A stretch of DNA of 23,524 bases from Deltaproteobacteria bacterium. Lineage in GTDB: Bacteria > Myxococcota_A > Polyangia > Polyangiales > Ga0077539. The position numbers and the translations under genes were made by a program. This document shows positions 1 to 8,219 of the stretch, piece after piece; position 1 is the first letter of the stretch, and each line of letters begins with the position of its first letter. The notes beneath the pieces were generated by a model. The model made no database searches. It saw only the letters and a program-made list of their open reading frames with translations, and was not told the origin of the DNA. Location: assembly GCA_016704445.1 (NCBI GenBank), contig JADJAE010000153.1, positions 1 through 23,524 on the forward strand. Direction: 5' to 3'.

Positions 1-1157
1 CTGTCGCTCCACGGTGAGCGCCGCTGCGCTCCTCACCCGCCGGGGGACCCGAACAGGTGGAACACCTCCAGCGGCACCAGCCTCCGTCGCCTGGCGGTCG
101 ACCACGAAGCGCGCGTCGCCCGGGCGGGGTCTCGCTCCACCCCGGGCAGCGAAGCGCCACGGCTAGATGGTGGTCCCCGAGCGACGCGCAGCACCCTTGA
201 CGCCCGCAGCCCGCGCCTCGCTCACCTCGACCCCAGAGAACCCGTCGCTCCGAGGCCCTGGTAGAGCGGCAGGATCACCACGCCGTCGTGCGGCGCCACG
301 ATCTCCCCGTGGCGGTCGCGCGCCAGGAGCTGGCCCCTTCGCCTCGCGATGTTGCGGGGCGTGAAGCCCGGCTCAAGCTGGAAGCTGTCCTCCGCGGTGA
401 TCGCTGCCGGGAGACCACCGCAAGCACCCCCTCGGCAGGTCGCCCCGCCGCGCGTCGAGCCGCGCCTCCCTCGCGCTCCTCCGACGGCGCGTCGCGGTCG
501 AGGGAGGCCGCCTGGTGGAGCGCGAGCCACAGCACCGACTCCAGGCTGCTCGACCGAGGCCGGGTCGTGGTTGCTGCCCGCCCTCGACGGTGAAGGTGAT
601 GCATCCCCGGCGGGTCCAGTACTCCGAGAGGGCGCCGTCGATCTGCTCCTCCAGCCCGACGATCACAGGGATGGGGAAGGCCCCACCGGAAGCGCCGCTG
701 CGCCAGCGTGTCGCCGAGCACGAAGGGGCGCCCCGCCGCGCTCGAGGTGTGGAGGTCGACCAGGTGCACCGCGCCCCGCGCCCGCACCATCGCCGCCTCG
801 ATGGCGCCCAGCAGCTCGAGGCTGCTCCCCTGTCCTCCGCGTCGAGGGCCACGGCGCCCGGCGAGCGCAGCGCCTCCACGCGGCCCTCGCTCCACGCCGG
901 TTGAGGTCCTGACTCGTAGCGCACGCCGCGCTTCAGCGACGCGCGACGTTGCCCGCGAAGACCACCAGCTCGCCGCGCACCGCCACGCCGCCGCGCTCCA
1001 GTCGGGCGAACACCCGCCGCGCTGGCTCGATACGCCCGCGGGCCCGTTGCCGGGCGCCGACGCCCGCGACCGCGACCACGTGGGGCCGGGGTGGCCCCGA
1101 CTGAGAATACTCGATCTCCCGGCGATCAAGAATGAGCGTGGAGGAAGGAACAAGCAT
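1..1157 (-). CDS. AstE/aspartoacylase-like zinc deacylase (frame-disrupted, 3' end cut by window)
   Basis: This is a peptidase M14-like succinylglutamate desuccinylase/aspartoacylase family protein, which would hydrolyse an N-acyl amide using one zinc ion. Pieces in three frames line up in family order: an N-terminal PHVVAVAGV segment, LVVFAGNVA, then HLVDLHTSS (the third zinc-ligand region), FPIPVIVGLEEQIDGALSEYW, ITFTVEGGQ, and the C-terminal beta domain with IVAPHDGVVILPLYQG. A PLEVFHLFG block lies near the window edge, so the 3' end is outside. The chosen start is the ATG at 1157 (MLVPSSTLILDRREIEY), 35 bases after the upstream stop. It is the last visible gene of the operon. At least six indels break the frame, but motifs between the breaks are intact, so I favour sequencing error over decay. 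The substrate is unknown; the operon suggests removal of an acyl or amide group from a ligase product. Confidence 0.72.
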
Positions 1158-1192
1158 GGCGGCGGTCTCTAGCACGCGCCCCCGGGGAGCCG

Positions 1193-3180
1193 TCACTCCC
1201 CGGATGGCAGCTCCGCCCGCCACGGCTCGCCCTTGGCGAGCACTTTCGAGGCGAGGCCCACGGAAGTCCTCCGTGAGCACGCCACGATGTGCCGTCCTGC
1301 ACCACCGGCAGGCACCCGATGCGGTGCTTCTGCATCAGCGCACTTCCGTCGCGCCGAGGGTGCGCGTGTCGGGCGTCACGGTGATCAGGTCGCGGCATGA
1401 TGTCCGCCACCGGGACGCTCTCCGCCCCGGCCTCCGTGCGACTGCTTCGCCAGGTCGGCCAGGTGGCGCAGCACCACCCGCTGCGTCACGAGCCCCACCA
1501 GGTTAACCTGTCGTCCTCCACGGGCACACACCGGATGCGCTCTCCAGCTCATCAGGTCGGCCACCAACTCGACCGGATCGTCGGGGCGCACCGTGAAGAT
1601 GTCCGTGGTCATGTACGCCGACACCTTGTAGGGACCCGGTGCGCGCGCTGTCGTTCTCGTCGAGCCGCGCGGGCTCCCAGTCGGCCACCCACCGCGTCGG
1701 TCTTCTGCCGCGCGATCATCGCCGCGGTCAGCGCCGTGAGCCGGGCGCCCTGGGTCCCTCGGTCCTTCATCGCCTGCTGAGGGAGTCGAGGGTCCATCGA
1801 GAGCCGGTGTGCATCGTGCGGATGCGCCAGCTCGAGGATGCCCCAGGTAGCGCCTCGCTGTCCGCCGGGTCGACGCCCGCGCGGTCGAGGCCCGCTCTTC
1901 GCCAGCGGCAGCAGCCGGTCGAGCAGCAGCGTCTGCGCCAGCACCTCCCGCCGTCGAGCCACACAGCCTCGCCCCGAGGCCGTCGCGCGCGGCGGCGTAG
2001 AGGTTCGCCCTCGCGTGGTCGAAATCCACCCGGGTGGTGATGTCAAATGGTCGCCCGAGCCGCCTCGCCATCAGCCCCAGCCAGAGTTGCCGCGCTGCTG
2101 GCTACCTGGGTCGGCGATGGTGGGCCCTGAGGAGCACCCGCAGCTCGATGCGCAGGTGGGCCTTGCCGGTTCTCGGAGATGCCGTAGCAGGCGCGGTTCC
2201 ATCGGTAGATGGTGCCGTTGTGGAGGCGCAGTGCCTTCATGTCCGGCACGCGGCGGCGTCGAGCGCGACGTTGCCGTCCTCCTCCAGCTCGAAAGTCCAC
2301 CAGCGCCCCGAAGCGGGCGACGTTCTCCTTGTAGAGGTCGACCACGCTGCCGCGCAGCCACTCCGCCCGAAGGACACGCGCCCGCGAGACTCTCGCAGGT
2401 GCAGCCCCGGCGTGCGGATGTCCAGGCCCGCTCGAAGAGGGCGATGCGGGTCTCGCCCCAGAGCCGTAGGCCGAAGAGCACTGGCGAGTTGGTGGAGGCC
2501 GCGAGCACCGGCGCGAGCAGCAGCTGCCGAGGGTTAGGGCCTGCGCGAAGCGGTCTGGATCAGCGAGCCGCAGGTGCACCGGAAGCTCGCGTTGCAGGCC
2601 TCGACCATCACCGAGTCGTGCTTGACCACGAGCTCGTCGAGGGCCGCGGATGGAGAAGTCGAAGGCCTCCCCGCGGGCGTTGTTCATCGCCCGGCTGAGC
2701 GTGAGGTACCGCGGGTTGGGGACCATGTTGTCGAGCCCGAGGTCGGTCTTGCCGATGGTCGGGGGAGGATGCCCGCGAGCACCGGGGTCATCTCCCGCGT
2801 CGGCGGCCGCGAGGCGCACCTTCGCTGGAGAGGGCCGCTGAGCTGGGCCTCCATGTCGCAGGCCGGAGCCCGCGAAGGGCTGCGGGTCGGCGTTGATCTC
2901 CAGGTTGAAGAGCCCCCGAGCTCGGGGTGTAGTGCGGCGATCGTCGAGGCGCTCGGGGATCTTCAGCGCGCCCGGCGCGGGGTGGTACGCGCGGTCGACG
3001 ATGAAGAGCTCCCTGCCTCGGCGCCGATGCGCTCGCACGCCGCGCTCGAACATGTCCCCCTCCACCATGCGCTCGAGCGCCCGGAGGTCGGTGAGCAGCG
3101 CCGCATTGGAAGCGCCGCCGGGAGACGCCCTCCAGCTCGCCGTCGATGTGCTTGTGCCCCTTGGTCTCGTGCCCGCTCAT
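1193..3180 (-). CDS. GCS2-type glutamate-cysteine ligase-like amidoligase fused to C-terminal CBS pair (frame-disrupted)
   Basis: The N-terminal two thirds belong to the carboxylate-amine ligase GCS2 family (ATP-dependent gamma-glutamyl or related amide bond formation). Visible blocks in order are MSGHETKGHKHIDGELEGVS, ELFIVDRAYHPAPGALKI, LFNLEINADPQPF, DNMVPNPRYLTLSRAMN, a VHLRLADPDRFAQ segment, LFGLRLWGETRIALFE, and LRLHNGTIYRWNRACYGISEN. The C-terminal part is a CBS pair (VSAYMTTDIFTVRPDDPVELVADLM, NLVGLVTQR, then VADIM and HRIGCLPVVQDG), which in other proteins binds adenylates and could report energy state. The expected length is about 660 residues. The start ATG at 3180 overlaps the upstream stop as ATGA; the stop TGA is at 1193-1195. 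The frame changes many times. The fold and family are clear; the true substrate is not, and it need not be glutathione-related. Confidence 0.8.
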
Positions 3181-4170
3181 GTCCCGCTCCTCTCATCCGT
3201 GTCCACTGGGTCCAGGTATGAGCAACACTCTCGCCAGGGTGATCCGCCTGGTGCCAGTCGGGGCCCCACGACGCGACCCGTTTCGCGGTCTGGGAAAACT
3301 CGCCTTGGGCGCCCAATCGGCGTGCCTGGTTGGCTCGGGCAGTGGCCGTCGTTCCGCCGAGGTCGTCCTCCTGGGGTAGCGCCCTTCGCCGGTCGCGATC
3401 TTCAAGGAAGCGCGTGCGCAGCAGCCCAGGTGCTTCCCCCCAGCGCGTCCGGGCACATGTGAGCCGCGACACCCGCTCGTCCCACGCCAGGCAGCACCCG
3501 CCAGGTGCCGGTCGTGGGCGCCGGTCGGGCCCCACGACCGGCGTGGTTGGGGACACGCCGCGCCCGGCACGTGGCCAGGCCGTAGCTCTCGCCGGGGTTC
3601 TCCAGCGCCCCCCGGTCGCGTCTCCAGGCGCGTGCGCCGCCAGGTGCTTCCCCCCAGCCGGGGCACCCGAGCGGCGCACCCGAAGAGCTCGGAGGGCGTG
3701 TCGCTCTCGATGAAGCGCATCAGGTTGTACGTGCCGCTCATCGACAGCGACCTGTGAAACACGTCGGGCGACCGGCACACCGCCGCGGCCGCGTGGAAGG
3801 CCCCGATGGAAGCCCCCGCGGTCCAGATCGGGATGCCGTCGGTCTTGCGGTCCATGTAGATGGCTTAAGCACCACCTCGTGGCGGATCCACTCGTGATAG
3901 TGGTGCTGCATCGCCATCCGGTGCTCGGGCGTGCCCTCCCGGTTGAACCACACCCGCCCCGCCACGCTGTCCGGCGAGTAGATCTTGATGCGCCCTGCCG
4001 CCAACGAGCGGCTCGAGCGCGCGGATCATCTGGAAGCGCTCGATCTCCTCGGCGTCGCCCCCCGCGGTCGGAAACACCAGCACCGGCTGCCCGACGTGCC
4101 CCCAGCGAGCGACCGTGGCCTCGCACCCGATGCGCTGCGAGTACCAGCGCGACTTCAGGAAATTGCTCAC
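3177..4170 (-). CDS. Esterase, alpha/beta-hydrolase fold (frame-disrupted, C-terminal block duplicated)
   Basis: This is an esterase-D-like (PF00756 type) hydrolase. The N-terminus reads SNFLKSRWYSQRIGCEATVARWGHVG, VLVFPTAGGDAEEIERFQMI and IKIYSPDSVAGRVWFNREG. The nucleophile elbow is WTAGASIGAFHAAAAV (Ser in GASIG), followed by FHRSLSMSGTYNLMRFI. The catalytic His lies in the WGPDWH block near the end. Start: GTG at 4170, which in the uninterrupted arrangement would overlap the stop of the ATP-grasp gene; a second GTG at 4176 is possible. The stop overlaps the GCS2 start (ATGA at 3177-3180). Frames shift repeatedly, and the LRTRF...GEGR...WGP...H block appears twice in tandem (about 3190-3445 and 3446-3660). 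Another enzyme of this class sits two genes upstream in the same operon. Confidence 0.75.
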
Positions 4171-4187
4171 GGGCACCCCGCGGCGCG
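4167..4187. repeat. Direct repeat (left copy) flanking palindromic element 1
   Basis: This is a 21-base stretch identical to 4439-4459. It carries the GTG start and upstream bases of the minus-strand esterase gene. Together with the right copy it looks like the target-site duplication of element 1. Confidence 0.85.
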
Positions 4188-4438
4188 GGGGGCAACGGCC
4201 ATGTCGTCGCTGGGGGTCGGGCGTTGGCCCTCACCCCAGGCAACAGGGTGGGCCCGGCATTGTCGGGGCTGTCGAACAAGCGCCTCCTCACGCTTGCTGG
4301 CCATGGGCGGGCAGAAACGAGTCGAGTTCCTGTTTGACAGCCCCGGACAATGTCCGGGGCGCCACCCTGTTATTGCCTGGGGTGAGGGACAACGCCCGAC
4401 CCCAGCGGCAGCGCTTGCCCCCATCGCGACACCGAGCA
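4188..4438. mobile_element. Palindromic MITE-like element 1 (251 bp)
   Basis: This short non-coding insert consists almost wholly of a long imperfect inverted repeat. The left arm (4213-4280) and right arm (4330-4403) share about 65 bases, including GGGTCGGGCGTTG, CCCTCACCCCAGGCAA and a smaller internal palindrome (GGACATTGTCC within 4345-4360). The loop is about 50 bases. It has no transposase and is flanked by perfect 21-bp direct repeats. It sits between the ATP-grasp and esterase genes of one operon, so the polycistronic RNA would contain a very stable hairpin there. It resembles a non-autonomous element or a composite REP-type sequence. A related core is found in the element at 15099-15572. 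Confidence 0.75.
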
Positions 4439-4459
4439 TCACGGGCACCCCGCGGCGCG
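4439..4459. repeat. Direct repeat (right copy) flanking palindromic element 1
   Basis: This is identical to 4167-4187. It encodes the last codons and the TGA stop (4439-4441) of the minus-strand ATP-grasp gene, so the duplication gave each neighbour its own intact end. Confidence 0.85.
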
Positions 4460-5674
4460 CCACGCCTGGATCCGCGACCAGAACAGCTCGGTGAAGCGCT
4501 CGACCTCGTGCGGGGGATAGAGCGCCGTGACCTTCTGCCGCACGGCCTCCTTCGCCTCGGCGGTGGTGAAGAACTCCGACGCGACCTCGTCGAGGTGCCC
4601 CAGGTGCTTCGCGCAGAACTCCTCGAAGCGCGCCGTCTCGAAGCGCGCGTCCGCGATGGCGGCGTAGCGGTCGAGCTTCTCGGCGTAGGGGAGGTCCATC
4701 GCGGCGACGGCGTAGAAGGGCTCCCAGTTGAGGGTCTTGGGCATCTTGCGCTTCGTGGCCGCGCAGAAGATCGACCAGCGGAGGTAGGACTTCACCAGCC
4801 ACGGGAAGTGGTAGTGCAGCGAGGTCACCTGCGAGTCGGGGCAGGGGTTGGCGAAGTCAATGGGGTGCCAGGTGCTGCCCTTGCGCAGCGACTCGCACGA
4901 GTTGAAGTCCCACCCGAAGAACGCGTTGATGGTGAGCGTCACCTTGCGCAGGTGCTCGGCGTCTTCCCTGGAGAGGAAGTTCGTCTCCATGGTGTAGCGG
5001 TCGTGCAGCGGGGCGTCGGGGTTGTAGAGCACGTTGTGCGTCTGCGGGCCGAAGCCGATGGTGCGCACGAAGCGGTCGTAGCCCTCCACCGAGGCCTGCG
5101 CGTGCATCACCGCGGTGTCGCTCTCCTCGTAGGCCTTCCACGCCTCCTGAGCGTTCTTCACCCGGGTGACCGCGCGCCAACCACCGCCATCATAGGGCTT
5201 CAAGAACATCGGCCAGCCGATGGTGTCGCCCACCTTCCCCAGGTCGAAGAGCCTGGCGTAGCGCTGGAGCGTGGGCTTCACGTCCGGCGACGGGATGTAG
5301 CCCTTCGGAGGGATCATCCACGTCTCGGGGATGGGCATCCCGAGCTTCATCATGGCGCAGTAGCTGGTGTGCTTCTCGTTGGCCTGGATGCTCCACGGGT
5401 TGTTGAACACGTAGAGGTCATCCATGAGGATGCCCTTCTTGATCCACTCGCGGCTGGTGTGAAACCAGTGCGTGAGCCGGTCGACGACGAGGTCGTACTT
5501 CACCGGCTGGCGCAGGTCGAAGGGCTCGATGGTGACCCGCTCGACCTCGAAGCGCACCGTGTCGCCGCCGTGAGGGATGCGCAGGTCGAGGCGCTTGATC
5601 ATGTGCTCGAAGCACAGCGGCCAGCAGATGTCCGCGCCGAGGGACAGCCCGATGTGTCTTGTGACGTCTCCCAC
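4439..5674 (-). CDS. ATP-grasp amide/peptide ligase (RimK-like class)
   Basis: This is a clean 411-residue frame. The ATP-grasp signature is GWPMFLKPYDGGGWRAV around residues 153-169, with Lys159 as the expected ATP-phosphate contact. A later acidic metal-binding stretch reads NAFFGWDFNSCESL and PIDFANPCPDSQ (residues 250-282). The N-terminal part (1-120), with YDLVVDRLTHWF and YVFNNPWSIQANEKHTSYCAMMK, is the pre-ATP-grasp segment. Such enzymes join a carboxylate to an amine through an acyl-phosphate. The start ATG at 5674 lies 11 bases after the upstream esterase stop. The final codons and stop lie inside the 21-bp direct repeat. With the GCS2-CBS gene it is the second amide-forming enzyme of the operon. 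The substrate cannot be read from sequence. Confidence 0.87.
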   Translation of the reverse strand: MGDVTRHIGLSLGADICWPLCFEHMIKRLDLRIPHGGDTVRFEVERVTIEPFDLRQPVKYDLVVDRLTHWFHTSREWIKKGILMDDLYVFNNPWSIQANEKHTSYCAMMKLGMPIPETWMIPPKGYIPSPDVKPTLQRYARLFDLGKVGDTIGWPMFLKPYDGGGWRAVTRVKNAQEAWKAYEESDTAVMHAQASVEGYDRFVRTIGFGPQTHNVLYNPDAPLHDRYTMETNFLSREDAEHLRKVTLTINAFFGWDFNSCESLRKGSTWHPIDFANPCPDSQVTSLHYHFPWLVKSYLRWSIFCAATKRKMPKTLNWEPFYAVAAMDLPYAEKLDRYAAIADARFETARFEEFCAKHLGHLDEVASEFFTTAEAKEAVRQKVTALYPPHEVERFTELFWSRIQAWRAAGCP

Positions 5675-5685
5675 GGATCTTTACC

Positions 5686-6825
5686 TCACTCGTAGATGAA
5701 CATGAGCGGACCAGGCATCAGCCAGGACAGACCTTCGCGCAGGCGGTCACGCCAGTTTTCCCAGTTGTGACCGTCGCGCGCCTCGACGAAGCGCACGTCC
5801 ATCCCCGTGGCGGACAGCAGCGGGACCATCGAGCGGTTTTCGTAGATGAGCGACTCGTACACGCCGCAGCTCACGAAGACCCGCTCGCTCACCACCTTCG
5901 GCTGCGCCCGGTACGTGTTGACGAACTCCACCACGCGGTCGAAGAGGGGGCCGCGGCGGTTGCGCTTGCCGATGTCGGTGAACGCGAAGGAGCCCGACTG
6001 CACCAGCAGCCGCCCCCAGAAGCCGGGGTAGCGGTAGGCCGTGGAGAGGGCCGAGACCGCGCCGAAGCTCGCGCCCATGATGCACCGCGCCTGCGGCTGA
6101 TCGTAGAGGGGGAAGCGCGCCGCGAGGTCGGGGACGAGCTCCTCGGTGAGGTAGCGCGCGTGCCGCTCGTCGTTGGCGTACTCCTGCAAGCGATCGGGCG
6201 AGTCGGTGAACGCCACGATCATGTCGGGGATCTCGAGGCGGTGGATGAGGTTGTCGAGGACGGTCTGCATCCCGGCGTACTTCAGGTAGTCGCTGCCGTC
6301 GTGCACCACGAGCAGCGGGTACTGCCGCGAGCGGCGGAAGCGCGCCGGGAGGTAGAGGTGCCCGGTGCGGCGGCCGAGGGCCTTGCTCTCGAAGGTGAAG
6401 GGCTCGATCGCGCCGGGTCGGGTGACCGGGTCGTGGTTGGTCCAGGTGGGGTCTTCGTAGCCTTCGCTCTGGAGCACCGAGTTGGCGCCGAAGGGGTCGC
6501 GCGCCCGGTTGGGGTTGAGCGGGTCTTCGATCCAGCCGCTGTGGCCCCCGCGGTGGATCTCGTACTTGTACTCGACGCGAGAGTTGGAGGGGATCTCCAG
6601 CGTGAGGTACCAGAGGTCCGTGCCCGGCACCCGGGAGAGGGCGTTGGAGGACTCCAGGCCGAAGATCCAGTGGCGGAGCTGCACGCTGTCGGCGTGCCCC
6701 ATCCACACGAAGGTCACCGAGGTGCCCTCCACGATGGGGAACTTCCTCCCGTGCAGGAAGGCCTGTATCCGGCCCGCGTCGATGCGGCCGTCGATGAGCT
6801 TGTGGATCGCGAGGCGGGCGCTCAT
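5686..6825 (-). CDS. Fes-like esterase with N-terminal E-set domain
   Basis: This 379-residue protein has an N-terminal immunoglobulin-like E-set/CBM48-type domain (residues about 35-115: VTFVWMGHADSVQLRHW, DLWYLTLEIPSNSRVEYKYEI, WIEDPLNPNRARDPFG) followed by a PF00756-type alpha/beta-hydrolase domain (about 140-379). The nucleophile is Ser253 in CIMGASFGAVSAL, and the likely catalytic His353 is in ARDGHNWENW. This layout is that of enterochelin-esterase-like enzymes, but the operon holds no siderophore genes. No signal peptide is seen, so it is probably cytoplasmic. The start ATG at 6825 overlaps the S51-like gene stop (ATGA, 6822-6825), implying translational coupling. It probably hydrolyses an ester or activated acyl intermediate of the pathway made by the neighbouring ligases. 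Confidence 0.85.
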   Translation of the reverse strand: MSARLAIHKLIDGRIDAGRIQAFLHGRKFPIVEGTSVTFVWMGHADSVQLRHWIFGLESSNALSRVPGTDLWYLTLEIPSNSRVEYKYEIHRGGHSGWIEDPLNPNRARDPFGANSVLQSEGYEDPTWTNHDPVTRPGAIEPFTFESKALGRRTGHLYLPARFRRSRQYPLLVVHDGSDYLKYAGMQTVLDNLIHRLEIPDMIVAFTDSPDRLQEYANDERHARYLTEELVPDLAARFPLYDQPQARCIMGASFGAVSALSTAYRYPGFWGRLLVQSGSFAFTDIGKRNRRGPLFDRVVEFVNTYRAQPKVVSERVFVSCGVYESLIYENRSMVPLLSATGMDVRFVEARDGHNWENWRDRLREGLSWLMPGPLMFIYE

Positions 6826-7787
6826 GACGCGCTCACCCGCCGGGGCCGCACGCCGAAGGGGAGGGCGCGGCCGCTGGGCCGGAGCTGCAGCACGTCGTGG
6901 GCGGAGGAGAACACGCCGTCGCGCCAGGTGATGCGAGAGCGCGCCGGGAGGGCGAGGCAGGTCGCCGGCTCGAAGCGGCGGACGAGTCGTTGCACGCGGT
7001 CCTTGCGGTCGAGGTGGAGGCGGCGCTCGGGCTCCGGGAGCACCACCACGCCAGGGATGAGCCCGAGGCCCGCGTCGAGGATCTCGCTCGCGCCAGGGCC
7101 CTGCGGGGGCGAGTCGTGGAAGAGCACGATGCGGTCGCTGATGGCCATGGCGCCCGCCGACCAGGCGAACACCGTGTGGTGGTGCACCAGGTCGGCGATG
7201 CCGAAGAGCACGAGGCGGTTGACCAGCGTGGCGACGTGGCCGCCCGCGATGGCGACGGCGTCGCAGCCGGAGAGGATCTCCGCGAGCTCCTGGCGGTGGC
7301 GCACGACCGAGGGGCGGTTGGCGAGGTCCCACCGGGCCTCGAACTCCATGCGAATGCGGGCGCAGAGCCGGAGGTGCCACTGGTCGAGCTCGCGGATGCC
7401 GTCGAGCGAGGCCTGCACCTGCTCGGCGAGGATCTCCGCGGGCGCCGTGCGGGTGCAGATCACCCGGTCGGCCTCGAGCTCGTGCTCCAGCCGGATGCGG
7501 TAGAAGTCCTGGCGGTGGCGCAGCGAGGCCTGGCGCTCCCGGTGGGCGTCTCGCAGCGCCGGGTCTTCGCGGAAGAGCGCGTCGCCGCGGGCGTGCAGCC
7601 GGAGGTTGACGGTGCGGTCGCCGAGGTGGGCGGAGAGTTCCTCGTCCTCGGACTCACGCTCCTGCCAGCCGGCGGTGATGATGGCGATGCGGCCCGTGAC
7701 GCCGAGCTCCGAGACGGCGGCGCCGAGCGAAGGATCGAAGCGCTGGGCTCCGAGAAGAACGACGGCGGGACGCAGGGATTTCGTCAC
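6822..7787 (-). CDS. Peptidase S51/cyanophycinase-like class I glutamine-amidotransferase-fold hydrolase
   Basis: The protein has 321 residues. It begins with VVLLGAQRFDPSLG and RIAIITAGWQERE, the opening strands of the class I GAT fold. CDAVAIAGGHVATLVNRL (residues 175-191) supplies the oxyanion Gly-Gly region. VFAWSAGAMAISDRIVLF contains the probable nucleophile Ser210 (compare GTSAGA and WSAGAN in cyanophycinase and peptidase E). A long insertion (residues about 50-165, rich in Arg and Glu) separates the first strands from this core. Cyanophycinase and peptidase E cleave aspartyl peptides, so a role in trimming or recycling an acidic peptide made by the downstream ligases is plausible but inferred. 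The start is GTG at 7787 without a strong Shine-Dalgarno. This is the first gene of the operon; an extended -10-like box lies 12 bases upstream. Confidence 0.75.
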   Translation of the reverse strand: MTKSLRPAVVLLGAQRFDPSLGAAVSELGVTGRIAIITAGWQERESEDEELSAHLGDRTVNLRLHARGDALFREDPALRDAHRERQASLRHRQDFYRIRLEHELEADRVICTRTAPAEILAEQVQASLDGIRELDQWHLRLCARIRMEFEARWDLANRPSVVRHRQELAEILSGCDAVAIAGGHVATLVNRLVLFGIADLVHHHTVFAWSAGAMAISDRIVLFHDSPPQGPGASEILDAGLGLIPGVVVLPEPERRLHLDRKDRVQRLVRRFEPATCLALPARSRITWRDGVFSSAHDVLQLRPSGRALPFGVRPRRVSAS

Positions 7788-7799
7788 AGCAGGCCAACG

Positions 7800-7808
7800 A
7801 CCCTAACA
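7800..7808 (-). promoter_or_regulatory. Possible extended -10 box of the amidoligase operon
   Basis: TGTTAGGGT on the minus strand ends 12 bases before the GTG of the S51-like gene. It fits the TGNTAGNNT pattern found before other starts here. It lies in the 57-base gap after the upstream membrane gene. No clear -35 is seen. Confidence 0.35.
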
Positions 7809-7844
7809 GAGCCCCCGCGGGGAAGTCAGCATCCAAGCGCGCCG

Positions 7845-8219
7845 TCACACCGCGTGGGCGAGCGACCGGAGCGCGAGCCCGATGGAGAGCGACGCCGCGT
7901 TGGCCGCGAGCGAGGCGAGGACGCAGCGGCGCAGCGGGACCCCGTCGAGCGCGAGGCGGTAGAGGGCGGCCTCGGCCAGCACCGCCCAGGTCTCCGAGAC
8001 CACGAGCGTCCACGGGCCGGGCAGGGGGAGCGCCGAGAGCGCGAACCACAGCAGCGGGTGCGACGCGAGGTTGGCGAAGAGCACCAGGGCCGCGCGCCTC
8101 CAGGTGGGGGCGTCGGGTCGCCCGGAGGCGCGGAGCAGGGGGACCGCCACCGGGAGCTCGACCAGCAGGGTGAGCGCGAAGGCCCGCAGCCAGAGCAGCA
8201 CGAAGCCGACCGCGGTCAT
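7845..8219 (-). CDS. Small polytopic membrane protein
   Basis: This 124-residue protein has about four hydrophobic segments (VGFVLLWLRAFALTLLVELPVAV, ALVLFANLASHPLLWFAL, WTLVVSETWAVLAEAALY, CVLASLAANAASLSIGLAL). Polar residues conserved-looking within the helices (Glu in LLVELP, Asn and His in NLASHPLLW, Glu in SETWAVLAEA) suggest a functional core rather than a simple anchor. I do not recognise the family with certainty. The start ATG at 8219 overlaps the stop of the larger membrane gene (ATGA), so the two are probably co-translated and may form a complex. The 57-base gap to the S51-like gene contains a candidate promoter, so it may not belong to that operon. Confidence 0.75.
   Translation of the reverse strand: MTAVGFVLLWLRAFALTLLVELPVAVPLLRASGRPDAPTWRRAALVLFANLASHPLLWFALSALPLPGPWTLVVSETWAVLAEAALYRLALDGVPLRRCVLASLAANAASLSIGLALRSLAHAV

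Noticed and set aside
1193..3180. Authentic glutathione-pathway glutamate-cysteine ligase
   Set aside because: The GCS2 family includes many other carboxylate-amine ligases. The CBS fusion and absence of a glutathione synthetase partner make gshA an unsafe name.
4188..4438. A small ORF inside palindromic element 1
   Set aside because: Open frames there are palindrome shadows with no start context and no plausible protein.
5686..6825. Siderophore esterase (Fes) function for the E-set esterase
   Set aside because: The fold matches, but no siderophore synthesis or uptake genes are present; the amidoligase context argues for another ester substrate.
5686..7380. A 564-residue version of the first esterase extending upstream through the S51-like gene
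   Set aside because: The extra 185 residues are Pro/Arg-rich shadow translation of the S51-like gene. The ATG at 6825, in an ATGA overlap, starts the real domain.
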